Assembly: GCA_016195805.1 (NCBI GenBank)
Contig: JACPYT010000010.1
Location: forward strand, 62,001-126,000
DNA length: 64,000 nt
Reading direction: 5' to 3'
Source: Hydrogenophilales bacterium
GTDB lineage: Bacteria; Pseudomonadota; Gammaproteobacteria; Burkholderiales; Thiobacillaceae
Of this stretch, positions 36,570 to 45,742 are shown piece after piece; the stretch's first letter is position 1, and every line of letters begins with the position of its first letter. The notes below the pieces were generated by a model. The model was not told the DNA's origin and ran no database searches. It saw only the letters and a program-made list of their open reading frames with translations. A program made the translations under genes and the position numbers.

Positions 36570-37144
36570 TCCGCATTAACCTGCTCCCCCACCGAGAACT
36601 TGCGCGTGCCGCCCGGCGGCGCCAGTTCAATATCCTGCTTGGCATTGCCGTAGCGACAGGCATTATTGCTGTCGTCCTCGGGCACAGCGTGATTGCAGCG
36701 CGGCAGTCGACCCAGGAAGCACGCAACGCTTACCTGGAACAGGAAATCGCCAAGCTCGACAGCCAGATTGGCGAAATCAAGAAAATCCGCGAGCAGACCC
36801 AGGCGCTGCTGGAACGCAAACAAGTCGTCGAGACCTTGCAATCCAACCGTACCGAAGTCGTGCATTTGTTTGACCAGATGATCCGCCTGCTACCTGACGG
36901 ACTCTATCTCAAGTCATTCAAACAAGCGGGCGACATTGTCACCATCAGCGGCTACACCCAGTCGAGTGCGCGTGTTTCCACGCTGATGCGCAATCTCGAC
37001 GGCTCGCCCTGGTTCGAATCGGCCAGCCTGGTCGAGATCAAGGCCGCCACCGTGAATAATCTGCGCGCCAACGAGTTCGTGCTGACCGTTAAGCAGACGC
37101 ATCAGCAACCGGACAGCGCGAATGACAAAGGGGGCAAGGCATGA
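36566..37144 (+). CDS. pilN: Type IV pilus assembly protein PilN
   Basis: A 192-residue single-pass membrane protein. The N-terminus MIRINLLPHRE is the conserved PilM-binding motif, one helix follows (LLGIAVATGIIAVVLGHSVI), then a coiled coil and a periplasmic ferredoxin-like fold. It pairs with PilO to form the alignment complex between inner membrane and secretin. ATGA overlaps occur on both sides. Confidence 0.96.
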   Translation: MIRINLLPHRELARAARRRQFNILLGIAVATGIIAVVLGHSVIAARQSTQEARNAYLEQEIAKLDSQIGEIKKIREQTQALLERKQVVETLQSNRTEVVHLFDQMIRLLPDGLYLKSFKQAGDIVTISGYTQSSARVSTLMRNLDGSPWFESASLVEIKAATVNNLRANEFVLTVKQTHQQPDSANDKGGKA

Positions 37145-37761
37145 CCCTGGACGAACTCAACAAACTCGACCTGAAAACGCTGGCTGACTGGCCGCTGCCG
37201 ACCAAGCTCGTCGCGCTGACGCTGTTGGGCGTGGCGATCGTGATGGCAGGCTGGTGGTTCGACTGGCGTAGCGGGATGGCGACACTCGACACCGCAAAGC
37301 AGAAGGAAACCGAACTGCGCGGCGTGTTCACCACCAAGAAAAACCAGGCCATCAATCTGGAAGCCTACAAAAAGCAGTTGGCCGACATCCAGCAGGCTTT
37401 CGGTGCGCTTTTGAAACAATTGCCGAACAAGCAGGAAATGGATGCGCTGATCACGGACGTCAACCAGGCAGGCCTGGGCCGTGGACTGCAGTTCGACCTG
37501 TTCAAGCCCGAAGCCGAAACCGTGTCCGAGTTCTATGCCGAAACGCCCATCCACGTCAAAGTCACTGGCGGCTACCATGACATCGCCGCCTTCGTCAGCG
37601 ATGTTTCCAAGCTGCCGCGCATCGTGACTTTGCAGGATATTTCCATGGAACCTGCCAAGGATGGCGTGCTGAATATGGACGCTACCGTCAAGACCTACCG
37701 TTATCTGGACGATGATGAGGTCATCGCCCGGAAACAAAAAGCCAAGGAGCAAAAGAAATGA
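37141..37761 (+). CDS. pilO: Type IV pilus assembly protein PilO
   Basis: A 206-residue single-pass membrane protein, with a helix at about residues 23-41 (LVALTLLGVAIVMAGWWFDW). A coiled coil (AYKKQLADIQQAFGALLKQL) and the periplasmic domain (ETVSEFYAETPIHVKVTGGY) follow, typical of PilO. It forms a heterodimer with PilN. It overlaps pilN and pilP by 4 bases each. Confidence 0.96.
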   Translation: MTLDELNKLDLKTLADWPLPTKLVALTLLGVAIVMAGWWFDWRSGMATLDTAKQKETELRGVFTTKKNQAINLEAYKKQLADIQQAFGALLKQLPNKQEMDALITDVNQAGLGRGLQFDLFKPEAETVSEFYAETPIHVKVTGGYHDIAAFVSDVSKLPRIVTLQDISMEPAKDGVLNMDATVKTYRYLDDDEVIARKQKAKEQKK

Positions 37762-38255
37762 AGCGCCTGGCCATCGTATTGATAATCACCGGTTTGAGTG
37801 GTTGCGGCAGTGGCGACATGGACGATCTGCACCGATTCGTCGCCGAAACCGGCAAGGACATGCAGGGAAAAATCGAACCCCTGCCCGAAGTCAAGGCATA
37901 CGAGCCGTTTAGTTATGCCGCCTTCGATCTGCCTGACCCGTTCAAGCCGAGAAAGCTCTCGACCGGTGGCGGCGGCGGAATGCAGCCCGACCTTACCCGT
38001 CCGAAAGAGCCCTTGGAGGCTTTTTCGCTGGAAACGCTGAAGATGGTGGGCGTTCTGTCGCAGAAGGGCGAGATCCAGGCCGTGATCAAGACGCCGGACA
38101 ACGCGGTCTACCACGTCAAGAAGGGCAATTACATGGGCCAGAATTTCGGCCTCATTACGCAGATCAGTGATAGCGAAGTGACGTTGCGTGAAATTGTCCA
38201 GGATAGCGCCGGGGATTGGTCGGAGCGGACCAGCACCCTGAATTTGCAAGAATGA
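37758..38255 (+). CDS. pilP: Type IV pilus lipoprotein PilP
   Basis: A 165-residue lipoprotein with the lipobox LSGC near residue 16. The conserved motifs YAAFDLPDPFKP and LEAFSLETLKMVGVLSQKGE are those of PilP. The C-terminal beta-sandwich binds the N-terminal part of the PilQ secretin. It overlaps pilO by 4 bases; pilQ starts 65 bases later. Confidence 0.95.
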   Translation: MKRLAIVLIITGLSGCGSGDMDDLHRFVAETGKDMQGKIEPLPEVKAYEPFSYAAFDLPDPFKPRKLSTGGGGGMQPDLTRPKEPLEAFSLETLKMVGVLSQKGEIQAVIKTPDNAVYHVKKGNYMGQNFGLITQISDSEVTLREIVQDSAGDWSERTSTLNLQE

Positions 38256-38320
38256 TTTGCACCCAAAGGACATAAACACCCTACAGGGTACGAGTAACAC
38301 TGAATTTCAAAGAGGCTGAC

Positions 38321-40552
38321 ATGAATGCATTGCCGAAAATTGCCCAGAAAATGACCCGCCATCTCCTCGGGCTCATCCTATTCACAGGTTTGGTGCTGCC
38401 GTTCGCGGTGCGCGCCGCCGACGCGCCGCCCACCGGCAATGCAGTGCAAAGCGTCGAGACCACGACCTTGCCGGGTGGCAAGGTCGTGGTACGCGTCAAC
38501 CTCAAGAAGGCGCTGACCGCCACGCCGGCCGGTTTCACGGTCGGCAATCCGCCGCGCATCGCGCTCGACCTGCCCGACACGGGCAACGCCATGGGCCGCA
38601 ATACGGTGGAAGCCAACCTCGGCCCACTGTCGAGCGTGAATGTGGTGCAGGCCGGGACGCGTACCCGCCTGGTGCTCAACCTCAACAAATCGGTTGAATA
38701 CGAGGCTACCGTCGACGGCAAATCCTTGCTGATTGCCCTCGGCGATGTCGGGGCCAGTGCAGCGCCCGTGAATGTCAGCCCGCGTTTTGCCGAAGCAGCG
38801 CCCGGCGGCGCGCGCCACACGATCCGCGATGTCGATTTCCGGCGCGGTGCGGGGGGCGAGGCGCGCATCGTGACGACCTTGTCCGACGCGCAGGCGGGGA
38901 TCAACATCCGCCAGCAATCCAATGGCGTGGTCGTCGATTTCATCGGCACCGAACTGCCCAAGGCCCTGCAGCGCCGTCTGGATGTGGCGGATTTCGGCAC
39001 CCCGGTGCAGACCGTCGAGACCTATACCTTGGGCGACAATACGCGCATGGTGATCCAGCCCAAGGGCGGCTGGGAGTATTCCGCCTACCAGACCGACAAC
39101 AGCTTCATCGTCGAAGTCAAACAGAGCGACGATGCCCAGAAGAAAACGGCTGACGGCAAGGTGAAATACACCGGCGAAAAGCTCTCGCTCAATTTCCAGA
39201 ACGTCGAAGTGCGCTCCGTGCTGCAGGTCATCGCCGACTTCACCGGCCTCAACATCGTCGCCAGCGACACCGTGACCGGCAACCTCACCCTGCGCCTGAA
39301 GGACGTGCCGTGGGACCAGGCGCTCGACCTCATCCTGCAGACCAAGGGCCTCGACAAGCGCCAGAACGGCAACGTGATCTGGATCGCGCCAAAAGACGAA
39401 TTGATGACCAAGGAAAAGCTGGAGTTCGAGGCCAAAAATCAGGTAGCCGATCTGGAGCCCCTGACCACTGAGTACATCCGGCTCAACTACATGCGGGCGG
39501 ATGAAGCGCAAACCATGCTGTATGGTTTCGCCTCCGGTGCTTTCCTCAATTCGGCGACCAACAACGCGGTGAACTGTTCCGCGCAGGCGCAGGGGTTGGG
39601 TGGGGCAGCGGCGGCGCAGGCCTCGCAGCAGGGCAAGGGCGACAATGATCAGAAGATCCTCACCAAGCGGGGTCGTGCGACGTACGAACTGAAGACCAAT
39701 ACCCTCATCATCACCGATACGGCGCGCAAGATTCAGGAGGTTCGCGAACTGCTCGCGCGCCTGGATGTTCCGGCTCGCCAGGTCATGATCGAGGCGCGGG
39801 TCGTGGTGGCCACCGATGGCTGGAGCCGCGATCTCGGTGCGCGCTTGGGCTTTCAGGCTGTCCAAAACCTTGCGAACAACGCCTACCAGATTGGCGGGAA
39901 TAGAGCCACTAATCCTGCGACGTCTCCCACAACTGGCTTACCCGCAGCGGGTGTGGGCCAGGGCCTGCCGAGTGATCTTGGCGTAGCGAATACCGGTTCT
40001 CTGGCATTGTCCCTGTTGAATCTCGCCAACGGCAACCTTCTGAGTCTGGAATTGCAAGCACTGGAAGCCGACAACCGCGGCAAGGTGATTTCCAACCCGC
40101 GCGTGATGACGTCCAACCAGAAGCCGGCGGTGATACTCAATGGTACGCAGATCCCCTACATAACGCCCGGTACGGCAAACTCGCCTCCAACCGTGACGTT
40201 CAAGGACGCGTTCCTGTGCCTGTTGGTCGATCCGCAGATTCTCAACAACGACTCGGTCATCCTCACCGTCGAAGTACAGAAGGATGCGGTGCGCTTCATA
40301 CCGGGCATCACCGATCCAGCGATCGACACCAAGCGGATCAAGACTCAGGTGCGCGTGAACAATGGCGAGACGCTGGTGCTGGGCGGCATCTTTGACGGTA
40401 CCGATACCTCTACCGTAAACAAGGTGCCGTTGCTGGGCGATGTGCCTGTCTTCGGCAATCTGTTCAAGACGACGAGCAAGGCGAACAACAAGACCGAGCT
40501 GATCATCTTCCTTACGCCGCGGATCCTCGACGACCGTCTGTCGATACGCTGA
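38321..40552 (+). CDS. pilQ: Type IV pilus secretin PilQ
   Basis: A 743-residue outer-membrane secretin. A signal peptide (to about residue 31) precedes two AMIN domains (for example VQSVETTTLPGGKVVVRVNL) that bind peptidoglycan. N0/N1 domains (LSLNFQNVEVRSVLQVIADF) and the secretin core (IEARVVVATDGWSRDLGARL; TQVRVNNGETLVLGGIFDG) follow. The secretin core holds a Ser/Thr/Asn/Gly-rich insert at about 518-545. It forms the pore through which the pilus exits. A terminator at 40570-40596 follows. Confidence 0.96.
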   Translation: MNALPKIAQKMTRHLLGLILFTGLVLPFAVRAADAPPTGNAVQSVETTTLPGGKVVVRVNLKKALTATPAGFTVGNPPRIALDLPDTGNAMGRNTVEANLGPLSSVNVVQAGTRTRLVLNLNKSVEYEATVDGKSLLIALGDVGASAAPVNVSPRFAEAAPGGARHTIRDVDFRRGAGGEARIVTTLSDAQAGINIRQQSNGVVVDFIGTELPKALQRRLDVADFGTPVQTVETYTLGDNTRMVIQPKGGWEYSAYQTDNSFIVEVKQSDDAQKKTADGKVKYTGEKLSLNFQNVEVRSVLQVIADFTGLNIVASDTVTGNLTLRLKDVPWDQALDLILQTKGLDKRQNGNVIWIAPKDELMTKEKLEFEAKNQVADLEPLTTEYIRLNYMRADEAQTMLYGFASGAFLNSATNNAVNCSAQAQGLGGAAAAQASQQGKGDNDQKILTKRGRATYELKTNTLIITDTARKIQEVRELLARLDVPARQVMIEARVVVATDGWSRDLGARLGFQAVQNLANNAYQIGGNRATNPATSPTTGLPAAGVGQGLPSDLGVANTGSLALSLLNLANGNLLSLELQALEADNRGKVISNPRVMTSNQKPAVILNGTQIPYITPGTANSPPTVTFKDAFLCLLVDPQILNNDSVILTVEVQKDAVRFIPGITDPAIDTKRIKTQVRVNNGETLVLGGIFDGTDTSTVNKVPLLGDVPVFGNLFKTTSKANNKTELIIFLTPRILDDRLSIR

Positions 40553-40569
40553 TTGCGACCAATCCTCGA

Positions 40570-40596
40570 AGCGCGGGCGGGTCCCGCGCTTTTTTT
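40570..40596 (+). terminator. Intrinsic terminator after pilQ
   Basis: An 8-bp GC stem (AGCGCGGG / CCCGCGCT, loop CGGGT) runs directly into seven Ts. It is placed 17 bases after the pilQ stop and separates the pil operon from aroK. Confidence 0.88.
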
Positions 40597-40667
40597 CGTC
40601 TGATTTTCTCGCGTGCGCTCGCCTTTGTACCGCCGCTCATTAGGCCGCACTCCATTAGAATGACGCC

Positions 40668-41219
40668 ATGAGCAAGCAAGACAATCTTTACCTCGTCGGA
40701 CTGATGGGTGCCGGCAAGACGACCGTGGGGCGGCTGCTGGCCAGGCATTATGGGTGCAGCTTCTACGATTCGGACCATGAAATCGAGGCCCGCACCGGCG
40801 TCAGGATTCCGGTCATATTCGAGATCGAAGGCGAGGCGGGTTTCCGCAAGCGCGAGGAGGCGACGATCGCCGAACTGACCGGCTTGTCCGGGATCGTGCT
40901 GGCCACCGGCGGTGGCGCGGTCCTGTCGGCGACCAATCGTGACAATCTGAAAAAAAACGGGGTGGTGATTTACTTGCGTGGGATGCCCGAGCATTTGCAT
41001 GAGCGCACGCGGCATGATCGAAATCGCCCCCTGTTGCAAACCGAGAACCCGCTCGCCAGGCTGCGGGAGCTGTTCAAGCAGCGTGATCCGCTGTATCGCG
41101 AAGTGGCCGACATCGTGGTGGATACCGGCCGGCAGAGCGTGGCCGGCATGACCCGCGTGCTCTACGGCAAACTGGATTTGCTGAAAAGCGGGCTGCCGTT
41201 GCCCGACACGGCGGACTGA
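40668..41219 (+). CDS. aroK: Shikimate kinase
   Basis: A 183-residue P-loop kinase that phosphorylates shikimate. Walker A is [25 protein letters not shown] binds Mg and shikimate and GGGAV is the shikimate-binding Gly triplet; [11 protein letters not shown] is the lid. In many proteobacteria aroB comes next; here a secreted beta-helix gene begins directly at the stop codon instead. Confidence 0.95.
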   Translation: MSKQDNLYLVGLMGAGKTTVGRLLARHYGCSFYDSDHEIEARTGVRIPVIFEIEGEAGFRKREEATIAELTGLSGIVLATGGGAVLSATNRDNLKKNGVVIYLRGMPEHLHERTRHDRNRPLLQTENPLARLRELFKQRDPLYREVADIVVDTGRQSVAGMTRVLYGKLDLLKSGLPLPDTAD

Positions 41220-42470
41220 ATGCGGCGGGCCGTCTGCGCAGCATGGCTCTGCTTGCTGGCGGGAACGGCGGCCGCAACGGATTACCGCGCGAACGCGCAG
41301 GATTATCGCGATTATCTGCATCGCCTGCAGCCGGGCGACCACCTGCTGCTTGCACCAGGCGATTACCTGCAGGGCTTGCCCTTGCACAATCTGTCGGGCC
41401 ATGCTGGCCAACCCATCGTCATCGAGGCGGCCGAGCCACACGAACCGCCGCATTTCCTTGCCCGAGCGGGGGCCAATACGGTCAGCCTGGTCGATGTGCG
41501 CTACCTGGTATTGCGCCATCTGGAGCTGGATGGCCGCAACCAGCCGGTGGATGCGGTCAAGGCCGAGGGACATAGCCGCTACGCCGACTTCATTACGCTG
41601 GACCATCTCTTCATCCACGACCATGCCGCATCGCAGCAGAATGTGGGCATCTCCACCAAGTGTCCGGCGTTCGGCTGGGTGGTCCGGGACAACCGCATCG
41701 AGCGGGTAGGCACTGGCGTGTACTTCGGCGATGCCGATGGTTCGGATCCGTTTGTCGGCGGCCTCATCGAGGCCAACTGGGTCTCGCATACGCTCGGCTA
41801 CAACCTGCAGATCAAGCATCAGACAAGCCGGCCGCCCGGGCATGCCGATCGCCACGACACGGTGATACGCTACAACGTGTTTTCCAAACAGGATGCATTG
41901 CCCGGGCCGCAGGCACGTCCCAACGTCCTGCTGGGACATTTCCCGCTGGCGGGGATAGGCAGCGAGGATCGCTATCTGGTCTACGGCAATCTCTTCCTGC
42001 ACAATCCCAGTGAGGCGCTGATTCAGGCGGAGGGACGCGTGGCGCTGTACGACAATGTGTTCATCAATGGCAGCGGCGATGCGATCCATGTCCAGCCGCA
42101 TAACGACGTGCCGCGCGACATGATGATTTTCTCCAACACCGTGTTGGCGTCGGGTGCGGGCATCCAGGTACGGAGCGCCCAAGGCACCCCCTACCACCAG
42201 CGCGTGGTCGCCAACGTGGTGGCGGCCGCCACGCCCTTGCAGGGGGGTGCGGCGGCATACAACATCGCCTTGGCCTATCGCCCCGATTTGCTGAACATTG
42301 CCGTATCGGAGCTGACTACGCGTCTGCTGGCGCAGCGCCAGGGGATAACCCGACTGCCGCAAAGCCTGCTGCACGAATTGGCGGCCTATCCAGACTGGCG
42401 GGCGACGGCGCCGGCCGGAGCGAACGTCCCCCCTGCCTTGTTGCGTACACTGGAAGCGTCCACGCAATGA
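41220..42470 (+). CDS. Secreted right-handed parallel beta-helix protein
   Basis: A 416-residue exported protein. A signal peptide (MRRAVCAAWLCLLAGTAAAT) is followed by a PDYRANAQDYRDYL-like start and repeated coils with the pectate-lyase-type pattern (LQPGDHLLLAPGDYLQGLPL, VVRDNRIERVGTGVYFGDAD, ILSNTVLASGAGIQV-like strands). This fold occurs in polysaccharide lyases, epimerases and mannuronan enzymes. No catalytic residues can be named with confidence. The ATG touches the aroK stop and the 3' end overlaps the VanZ gene by 4 bases, so the two are coupled. A role with exopolysaccharide is an inference. Confidence 0.82.
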   Translation: MRRAVCAAWLCLLAGTAAATDYRANAQDYRDYLHRLQPGDHLLLAPGDYLQGLPLHNLSGHAGQPIVIEAAEPHEPPHFLARAGANTVSLVDVRYLVLRHLELDGRNQPVDAVKAEGHSRYADFITLDHLFIHDHAASQQNVGISTKCPAFGWVVRDNRIERVGTGVYFGDADGSDPFVGGLIEANWVSHTLGYNLQIKHQTSRPPGHADRHDTVIRYNVFSKQDALPGPQARPNVLLGHFPLAGIGSEDRYLVYGNLFLHNPSEALIQAEGRVALYDNVFINGSGDAIHVQPHNDVPRDMMIFSNTVLASGAGIQVRSAQGTPYHQRVVANVVAAATPLQGGAAAYNIALAYRPDLLNIAVSELTTRLLAQRQGITRLPQSLLHELAAYPDWRATAPAGANVPPALLRTLEASTQ

Positions 42471-44773
42471 GCAGCGGCGTGAAATCACCCGGCAATCCAC
42501 GTGCGCTGTTGTGGCTGATCGCATTGGGTTACACCGTGTTTGTCATATACGGCAGCCTAGTGCCGCTCAAGTTTCATGCGCTGCCGTGGGACGTGGCCGT
42601 GGCCCGGTTTGGTGCGATACCGTTTCTCAAACTCGGGATCGGGTCGCGCGCCGACTGGGTCGCCAATCTGCTGCTGTTCATTCCACTGACCTACCTGTGG
42701 ATGGGCGCCCTGACGGGAGGCCGTGGTCGTCTGCACAACCTCCTTGCCACGCTGGCGCTGATTCCTGCCGCCACGGCCTTGAGTGTCGGCATCGAATTCA
42801 CGCAGCTGTTTTTCCCGCAGCGTACGGTGTCGCAGAACGACATCTTCGCCGAAACCCTGGGGGGAATCATCGGCGTGCTGGCCTGGTGGCCGACAGGCGG
42901 GCGTTTTACCGACTGGCTGCAGGCCTGGTGGCACACCCATACCCGTGCCACGCTGGCGGAACGCCTGGCCTGGACGTACCTGGCAGGGGTCGTGTTTTAC
43001 AACGTCCTGCCGCTTGACCTGACCATCAGCCTGGTCGAGATCTTTCATAAATGGCGGGACGGCATGGTCGTTCTGATTCCATTTTCTGACCTGCCGCATG
43101 ATCCCGCCACAGCGCTGTACGACATCGCCACCGATGCACTGATCTGGACGCCGCTCACGCTGTTGTGGCGGATCGACGGGACACGCAGCGCGTGGCGCGC
43201 GTGGGGCATGACGGTGGTCACCGCGACCGGGCTGGAGTTCATACAGCTGTTCGTCTTTTCGCGTGTCAGCGATGTCACAGATATCCTGACCGCTTCGCTT
43301 GGCGCGGCGCTGGGCAGCTTCGTCGGCGGATATCTGGCCAAACGTGAAGCGCCCGTCGGCAAACCGCTGGCGTGGGGGGCATGGCTGCCTTTCGCGTTGG
43401 CTGCCGGGTGGATGGCTGCGCTGCTGTTCGTGTTCTGGTTTCCCTTCGATTTCCGCACCGACGGCGCCTTCGTCAAGAGCCGGCTCGATTTCGTGCAGCG
43501 GGTTCCATTCGAGGTGTATTACTTCGGCACCGAATACCGGGCCATCACCGAAGTGTTGCGTAAGACGCTGTTCTTTGCGCCCCTCGGTGGTTTGCTGGCC
43601 TGGGGGGTGGCCCGCCAGCCCTGGCGCTGGCGCGGTCCGCTGTTTGCGGTGGCCATGCTGGTACTGGTGCTGATGCCCGCCCTGATCGAACTGGGGCAGG
43701 TGATGCTGCCAGAGAAAATTGCCGACACCACCGACTGGTTTCTGGCCTGGATGGGCGGGTTGGCAGGCTATGGCGTGACGCGCCGCATCCTGCGGGCACC
43801 GCGGCATGTGGCCACGCCGCGGATGCCACTTCATACGGAATCCGTTTCTTCATCCCCGACAGTGCGTATGCGCTGGCATATGCCGCTGGTGCTGGGCGGC
43901 ATGGGTGCGCTGTTCTGGGGCGCCGGGCACCTTCCCTCCATGCCTTACAACGTGCGCGAACTGTTGCGGCCGGGGAGTGCCTGGCTGTCGGCGCTGCTGC
44001 TTGCGTTGGCGTGCTACTGGCTGGCGGTGGGACCGGTGTGGCTGGCGCGCAGGCAGGTGTCCGGACTGGCTCGTCTGGGGCAAGTCCCGCTAGGCCTGCT
44101 GGCGTATGGCGGGATCACTTTTCTGTTGCTGGATGCCGCCGTGCCGGATGAAAGCCTCTTCGATCTGGGCGGTAGCCCGGTGCTGCACTGGGCGGGCCAG
44201 TGGGAACTCGGGTTGCGCTGGACGGCACTGGCCTTGATACCCGGCGCGTTGATGTATCTGGCCGTGCAAACCGTCCGCCGCTGGCGCGGGCGGCGGCTGG
44301 GGGCGCTGCATTACTGGGCTGCGCTTCCGGTACTGGGGCTGGCGTATTGGGGCGTGGTGGTGCAGGCTGACACCGACAATCTCGTCGAACTGATGGCCAC
44401 CCCGCAGCCGCTGGCCTTTGCGGCGTTGTGTGCCTGGCTCTATATCCTGTTCCTCGCTGCCGCATTGCTCGCCTCGCCTGCGACGGTCGCGCAACGCACC
44501 TTGCGGTTGATCGGCGTGCTGGTTTCGGTGCCGCTCGCGGCGCTGTTCCTGCATCTCGGGCTGGCAGGTTCAATCGACAAATATGGCCAGCAGTTCTCGG
44601 CCATGCAGTTCCTGCTGAGCACCGACCGTCAGCATTACGCCGCGATGCCCGTCATATGGCTGCGTTACAGTGCATTGCATGTGCTTGTCATCGCAGCGCT
44701 CGCGTTCATACAATGGCCGCATTTCCGCGGCGCCCAACGATTACATAACCATAACCGACATGCACCTCATTGA
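42467..44773 (+). CDS. Very large VanZ-family membrane protein
   Basis: A 768-residue protein with more than a dozen hydrophobic segments. VanZ-like segments occur at least twice in the first half (for example SVGIEFTQLFFPQRTVSQND and GLEFIQLFVFSRVSDVTDIL, each with the E-x2-Q/Q-L-F pattern). A third similar stretch is LIELGQVMLPEKIADTTDWF. Typical VanZ proteins have about 150-200 residues, so this looks like an internal triplication with an extra C-terminal membrane block. VanZ proteins are linked to envelope and glycopeptide tolerance by unknown mechanism. It is coupled to the beta-helix gene and overlaps the next gene by 14 bases. Confidence 0.85.
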   Translation: MSSGVKSPGNPRALLWLIALGYTVFVIYGSLVPLKFHALPWDVAVARFGAIPFLKLGIGSRADWVANLLLFIPLTYLWMGALTGGRGRLHNLLATLALIPAATALSVGIEFTQLFFPQRTVSQNDIFAETLGGIIGVLAWWPTGGRFTDWLQAWWHTHTRATLAERLAWTYLAGVVFYNVLPLDLTISLVEIFHKWRDGMVVLIPFSDLPHDPATALYDIATDALIWTPLTLLWRIDGTRSAWRAWGMTVVTATGLEFIQLFVFSRVSDVTDILTASLGAALGSFVGGYLAKREAPVGKPLAWGAWLPFALAAGWMAALLFVFWFPFDFRTDGAFVKSRLDFVQRVPFEVYYFGTEYRAITEVLRKTLFFAPLGGLLAWGVARQPWRWRGPLFAVAMLVLVLMPALIELGQVMLPEKIADTTDWFLAWMGGLAGYGVTRRILRAPRHVATPRMPLHTESVSSSPTVRMRWHMPLVLGGMGALFWGAGHLPSMPYNVRELLRPGSAWLSALLLALACYWLAVGPVWLARRQVSGLARLGQVPLGLLAYGGITFLLLDAAVPDESLFDLGGSPVLHWAGQWELGLRWTALALIPGALMYLAVQTVRRWRGRRLGALHYWAALPVLGLAYWGVVVQADTDNLVELMATPQPLAFAALCAWLYILFLAAALLASPATVAQRTLRLIGVLVSVPLAALFLHLGLAGSIDKYGQQFSAMQFLLSTDRQHYAAMPVIWLRYSALHVLVIAALAFIQWPHFRGAQRLHNHNRHAPH

Positions 44774-45716
44774 CGTTTTCAACGGCGACGCCGACGGTCT
44801 CTGTGCGCTGCACCAGCTGCGCCTGGCCGATCCCGCCGATTCCGAACTGGTCACCGGGCCCAAGCGCGACATCAGCCTACTGAAGCGGGTCAAGGCCCAG
44901 GCAGGCGATCGCATCACCGTGCTCGACATCGCCCTGTCGAAAAACCGCGAAGCCCTGGACCGGATTCTCGAGGCCGGCGCGGAAGTGCGCTACTTCGACC
45001 ATCACCAGCCGGGCGACATCCCCGAGCATCCCCGTTTCGAGCCGCATATCGATACCGACGCCAACGTCTGCACCAGCCTGCTGGTGAACCGGTATCTGCA
45101 GGGCAGGCATCTGCCGTGGGCGGTCGCCGCCGCGTTCGGCGACAATCTCGCGGATGCGGCACGACAGGCAGCCATCCCGCTGAACCTGACGGTCGACCAG
45201 CTGGCGCAACTGCAGTCGCTGGGCGAATGCCTCAATTACAACGGCTATGGCGAAACGCTCGGCGATCTGTTTTACGACCCGGCCGAGTTGTATCGTCAGA
45301 TGCGCCCGTTTGCCGATCCCTTCGCTTTCATCTCTGAATCGGCTGCCTATCGAACGCTGAAGGCTGGCTATCAGGAGGACATGGCGCGCGCCGTTGCCCT
45401 GGACGCAACGGAAGCGCGTGCCGCCGGACGCATCTTCATGCTGCCTGCCGAAAAATGGGCACGGCGGATTTCCGGCGTGTTCGGCAACCAGCTGGCAGTT
45501 GAGTCTCCCGCCCAGGCGCATGCGGTGCTGACCGCCAAGCCGGACGGCGGCTATGTCGTCAGCGTGCGTGCCCCGCTGGTGGCCAAGTCCGGCGCGGACG
45601 AGCTGTGCAGCCAGTTCGACACCGGCGGCGGGCGCAAGGGCGCCGCCGGAATCAATCATCTGCCCGAATCGGAAGTTGGCCGGTTTATTGCTAGTTTCTT
45701 CGAAATTTATAAATAG
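44760..45716 (+). CDS. DHH-family phosphoesterase
   Basis: A 318-residue protein with DHH superfamily motifs: VFNGDADGLCALH (motif I), TVLDIALSKN (II), YFDHHQPGD (III, the DHH) and a C-terminal DHHA1-like region with GGGRKGAAGIN. Members split phosphodiester bonds in nanoRNA, cyclic dinucleotides or single-stranded DNA; the substrate here cannot be told. The ATG at 44760 starts right at the conserved N-terminus; a longer start within VanZ was rejected. Confidence 0.9.
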   Translation: MHLIDVFNGDADGLCALHQLRLADPADSELVTGPKRDISLLKRVKAQAGDRITVLDIALSKNREALDRILEAGAEVRYFDHHQPGDIPEHPRFEPHIDTDANVCTSLLVNRYLQGRHLPWAVAAAFGDNLADAARQAAIPLNLTVDQLAQLQSLGECLNYNGYGETLGDLFYDPAELYRQMRPFADPFAFISESAAYRTLKAGYQEDMARAVALDATEARAAGRIFMLPAEKWARRISGVFGNQLAVESPAQAHAVLTAKPDGGYVVSVRAPLVAKSGADELCSQFDTGGGRKGAAGINHLPESEVGRFIASFFEIYK

Positions 45717-45742
45717 CCCTTGCGGTCTTTTCCCGGAGCTGA

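Noticed and set aside
38378-39865. A 495-codon open frame on the minus strand
   Set aside because: Antisense shadow of pilQ with biased composition and no domain; pilQ is clear.
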